A stretch of DNA of 64,000 bases from Ricinus communis (taxonomy: Eukaryota > Streptophyta > Magnoliopsida > Malpighiales > Euphorbiaceae), in NCBI RefSeq assembly GCF_019578655.1, contig NC_063258.1:13024802-13088801 (forward strand). Direction: 5' to 3'. Position numbers and translations under genes: made by a program. The notes under the pieces are model-generated. The model ran no database searches, was not told the DNA's origin, and worked only from the letters and a program-made list of their open reading frames with translations. Positions 63,284 through 64,000 of this stretch are shown in pieces (the first letter of the stretch is position 1; every line of letters starts with the position of its first letter).

Positions 63284-64000
63284 ATGTTCTGCATGGATAC
63301 TTGGATAAATGCATAGTTGTCTATTTTGATGACATTTTGATTTATTCTAGATCTTTAGATGAACATGTTATGCATGTGTGTTTAGTTTTAGGTATTCTTA
63401 AAAAAGAAAAGTTATATGCTAACGTGAAGAAGTGTAGTTTTTGCATCGAGAAGGTTATCTTTTTAGGTTTTGTAGTATTTAGTCAAGATGTTGAGGTTGA
63501 TGAGGACAAGGTAAAAGGTACAGGGGACTGGCCGACACTTAAGAATGCGAGTGATGTAAGAAGCTTTCATGGACTTGTGGGTTTCTATGGGAGATTCATT
63601 AAGGATTTCAGCACTATAACCGCACATTAAATGAGTTAATTAAGAAAAATGTTGGATTTGTATAGGGTAATGCATAAGAACATGCATTTAATGAATTTAA
63701 GGATAAATTGTATAATGCACCTTTGCTTGCTTTACCTAACTTTGATAAGACCTTTGAGATTGAATGTGATGCTAGTGGTATAGGAGTTGGAGCTCTTTTA
63801 ATGCAGGATCAAAGACCATTAATGTATTTTAGTGAAAAAATAAGTGGGACAACTTTGAAGTATCCAACATATGACAATAAATTATATGCTTTAGTTCGAG
63901 CTTTACAAACATGGCAACATTACTTATGGCTAAGGGAGTTTGTGATACACACAGACCATGAAAGCTTAAAACACTTAAAGGATCAAGATAAGTTGAACCG
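63284..64000 (+). pseudogene. Fragment M: chromovirus-like RT C-terminus and RNase H
   Basis: Starts abruptly at VLHGYLDKCIVVYFDDILIY, with the catalytic YFDD box, then LYANVKKCSFCIEKVIFLGF and DVRSFHGLVGFYGRFIKDFS (63284-63615). A frame change at about 63625 gives LNELIKKNVGFV, stop, GNA, stop, [11 protein letters not shown]. RNase H follows: [72 protein letters not shown]. It is cut by the window end and is close in sequence to the E and H RNase H. The left edge at 63284 is the LTR junction; RT fingers and palm start are absent. Confidence 0.88.

Noticed and set aside
1..64000. A host protein-coding gene
   Set aside because: No multi-exon or intact single-exon frame outside retrotransposon domains could be supported on either strand.

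Overview
This is a repeat-rich stretch of a plant nuclear genome, most likely a eudicot; the species cannot be named from the sequence. No host gene, tRNA, rRNA or CRISPR array is supported. Essentially everything recognisable is Ty3/gypsy LTR retrotransposon material in nested layers. Two kinds of element are present. (1) Athila/Tat-like, largely non-autonomous elements (called A, B, I, D, F here). They have tRNA-Asp type primer-binding sites, a gag remnant with a CX2CX3HX4C zinc knuckle, sometimes a DLGA-type protease, only the first residues of reverse transcriptase (RT), and long non-coding or ORF-bearing 3' regions. (2) Chromovirus-like elements (E, G, H, J and the right-edge fragment M) with RT, RNase H and integrase (IN) remnants; G and J have tRNA-Met type primer sites.

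Layout. 1-3824: element A (minus, cut by the window edge), with a partly duplicated LTR. 3825-8379: short fragments, namely LTR/leader pieces, an 18-bp minisatellite, a minus-strand gag (K) and a plus-strand LTR-PBS-protease fragment (J). About 7990-28902: a three-level nest. The oldest layer, H (minus), is interrupted by B (8380-17567, minus, target-site duplication CCGCA). B is itself interrupted by I (8755-14980, plus, duplication CTGCC). H is interrupted again in its pol by E (19110-28681, minus, duplication TAACT/TAATT). E is interrupted by D (20068-25129, minus, duplication CAAAT). 28903-30999: direct-repeat LTR/leader fragments carrying a second copy of the minisatellite. 31000-60775: a head-to-tail array of element F (minus), LTR1-internal1-LTR2-internal2-LTR3, with the middle LTR shared. 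Internal1 is split by G (34045-43757, plus, duplication ATCAA), a near full-length Del/Tekay-like chromovirus with 2.39-kb LTRs about 1% different by eye. 60776-61275: an assembly gap of exactly 500 N. 61276-63283: a GC-richer LTR piece. 63284-64000: an RT/RNase H fragment running off the window.

None of these elements looks autonomous as assembled. The Athila-like copies lack RT, RNase H and IN and would need pol supplied from elsewhere. The chromovirus copies carry frameshifts and stops, many of the stops explained by C-to-T changes on one or other strand. Points for a second look: the F array, the Asp-to-Asn change at the protease active site in both F copies, a non-coding spacer conserved between families I and F, an extra ORF in F behind a candidate splice acceptor, and the opposite-strand nesting of one family in itself. 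All boundaries, duplications and identities were read by eye; family names are inferred from motif recognition, not from database searches.
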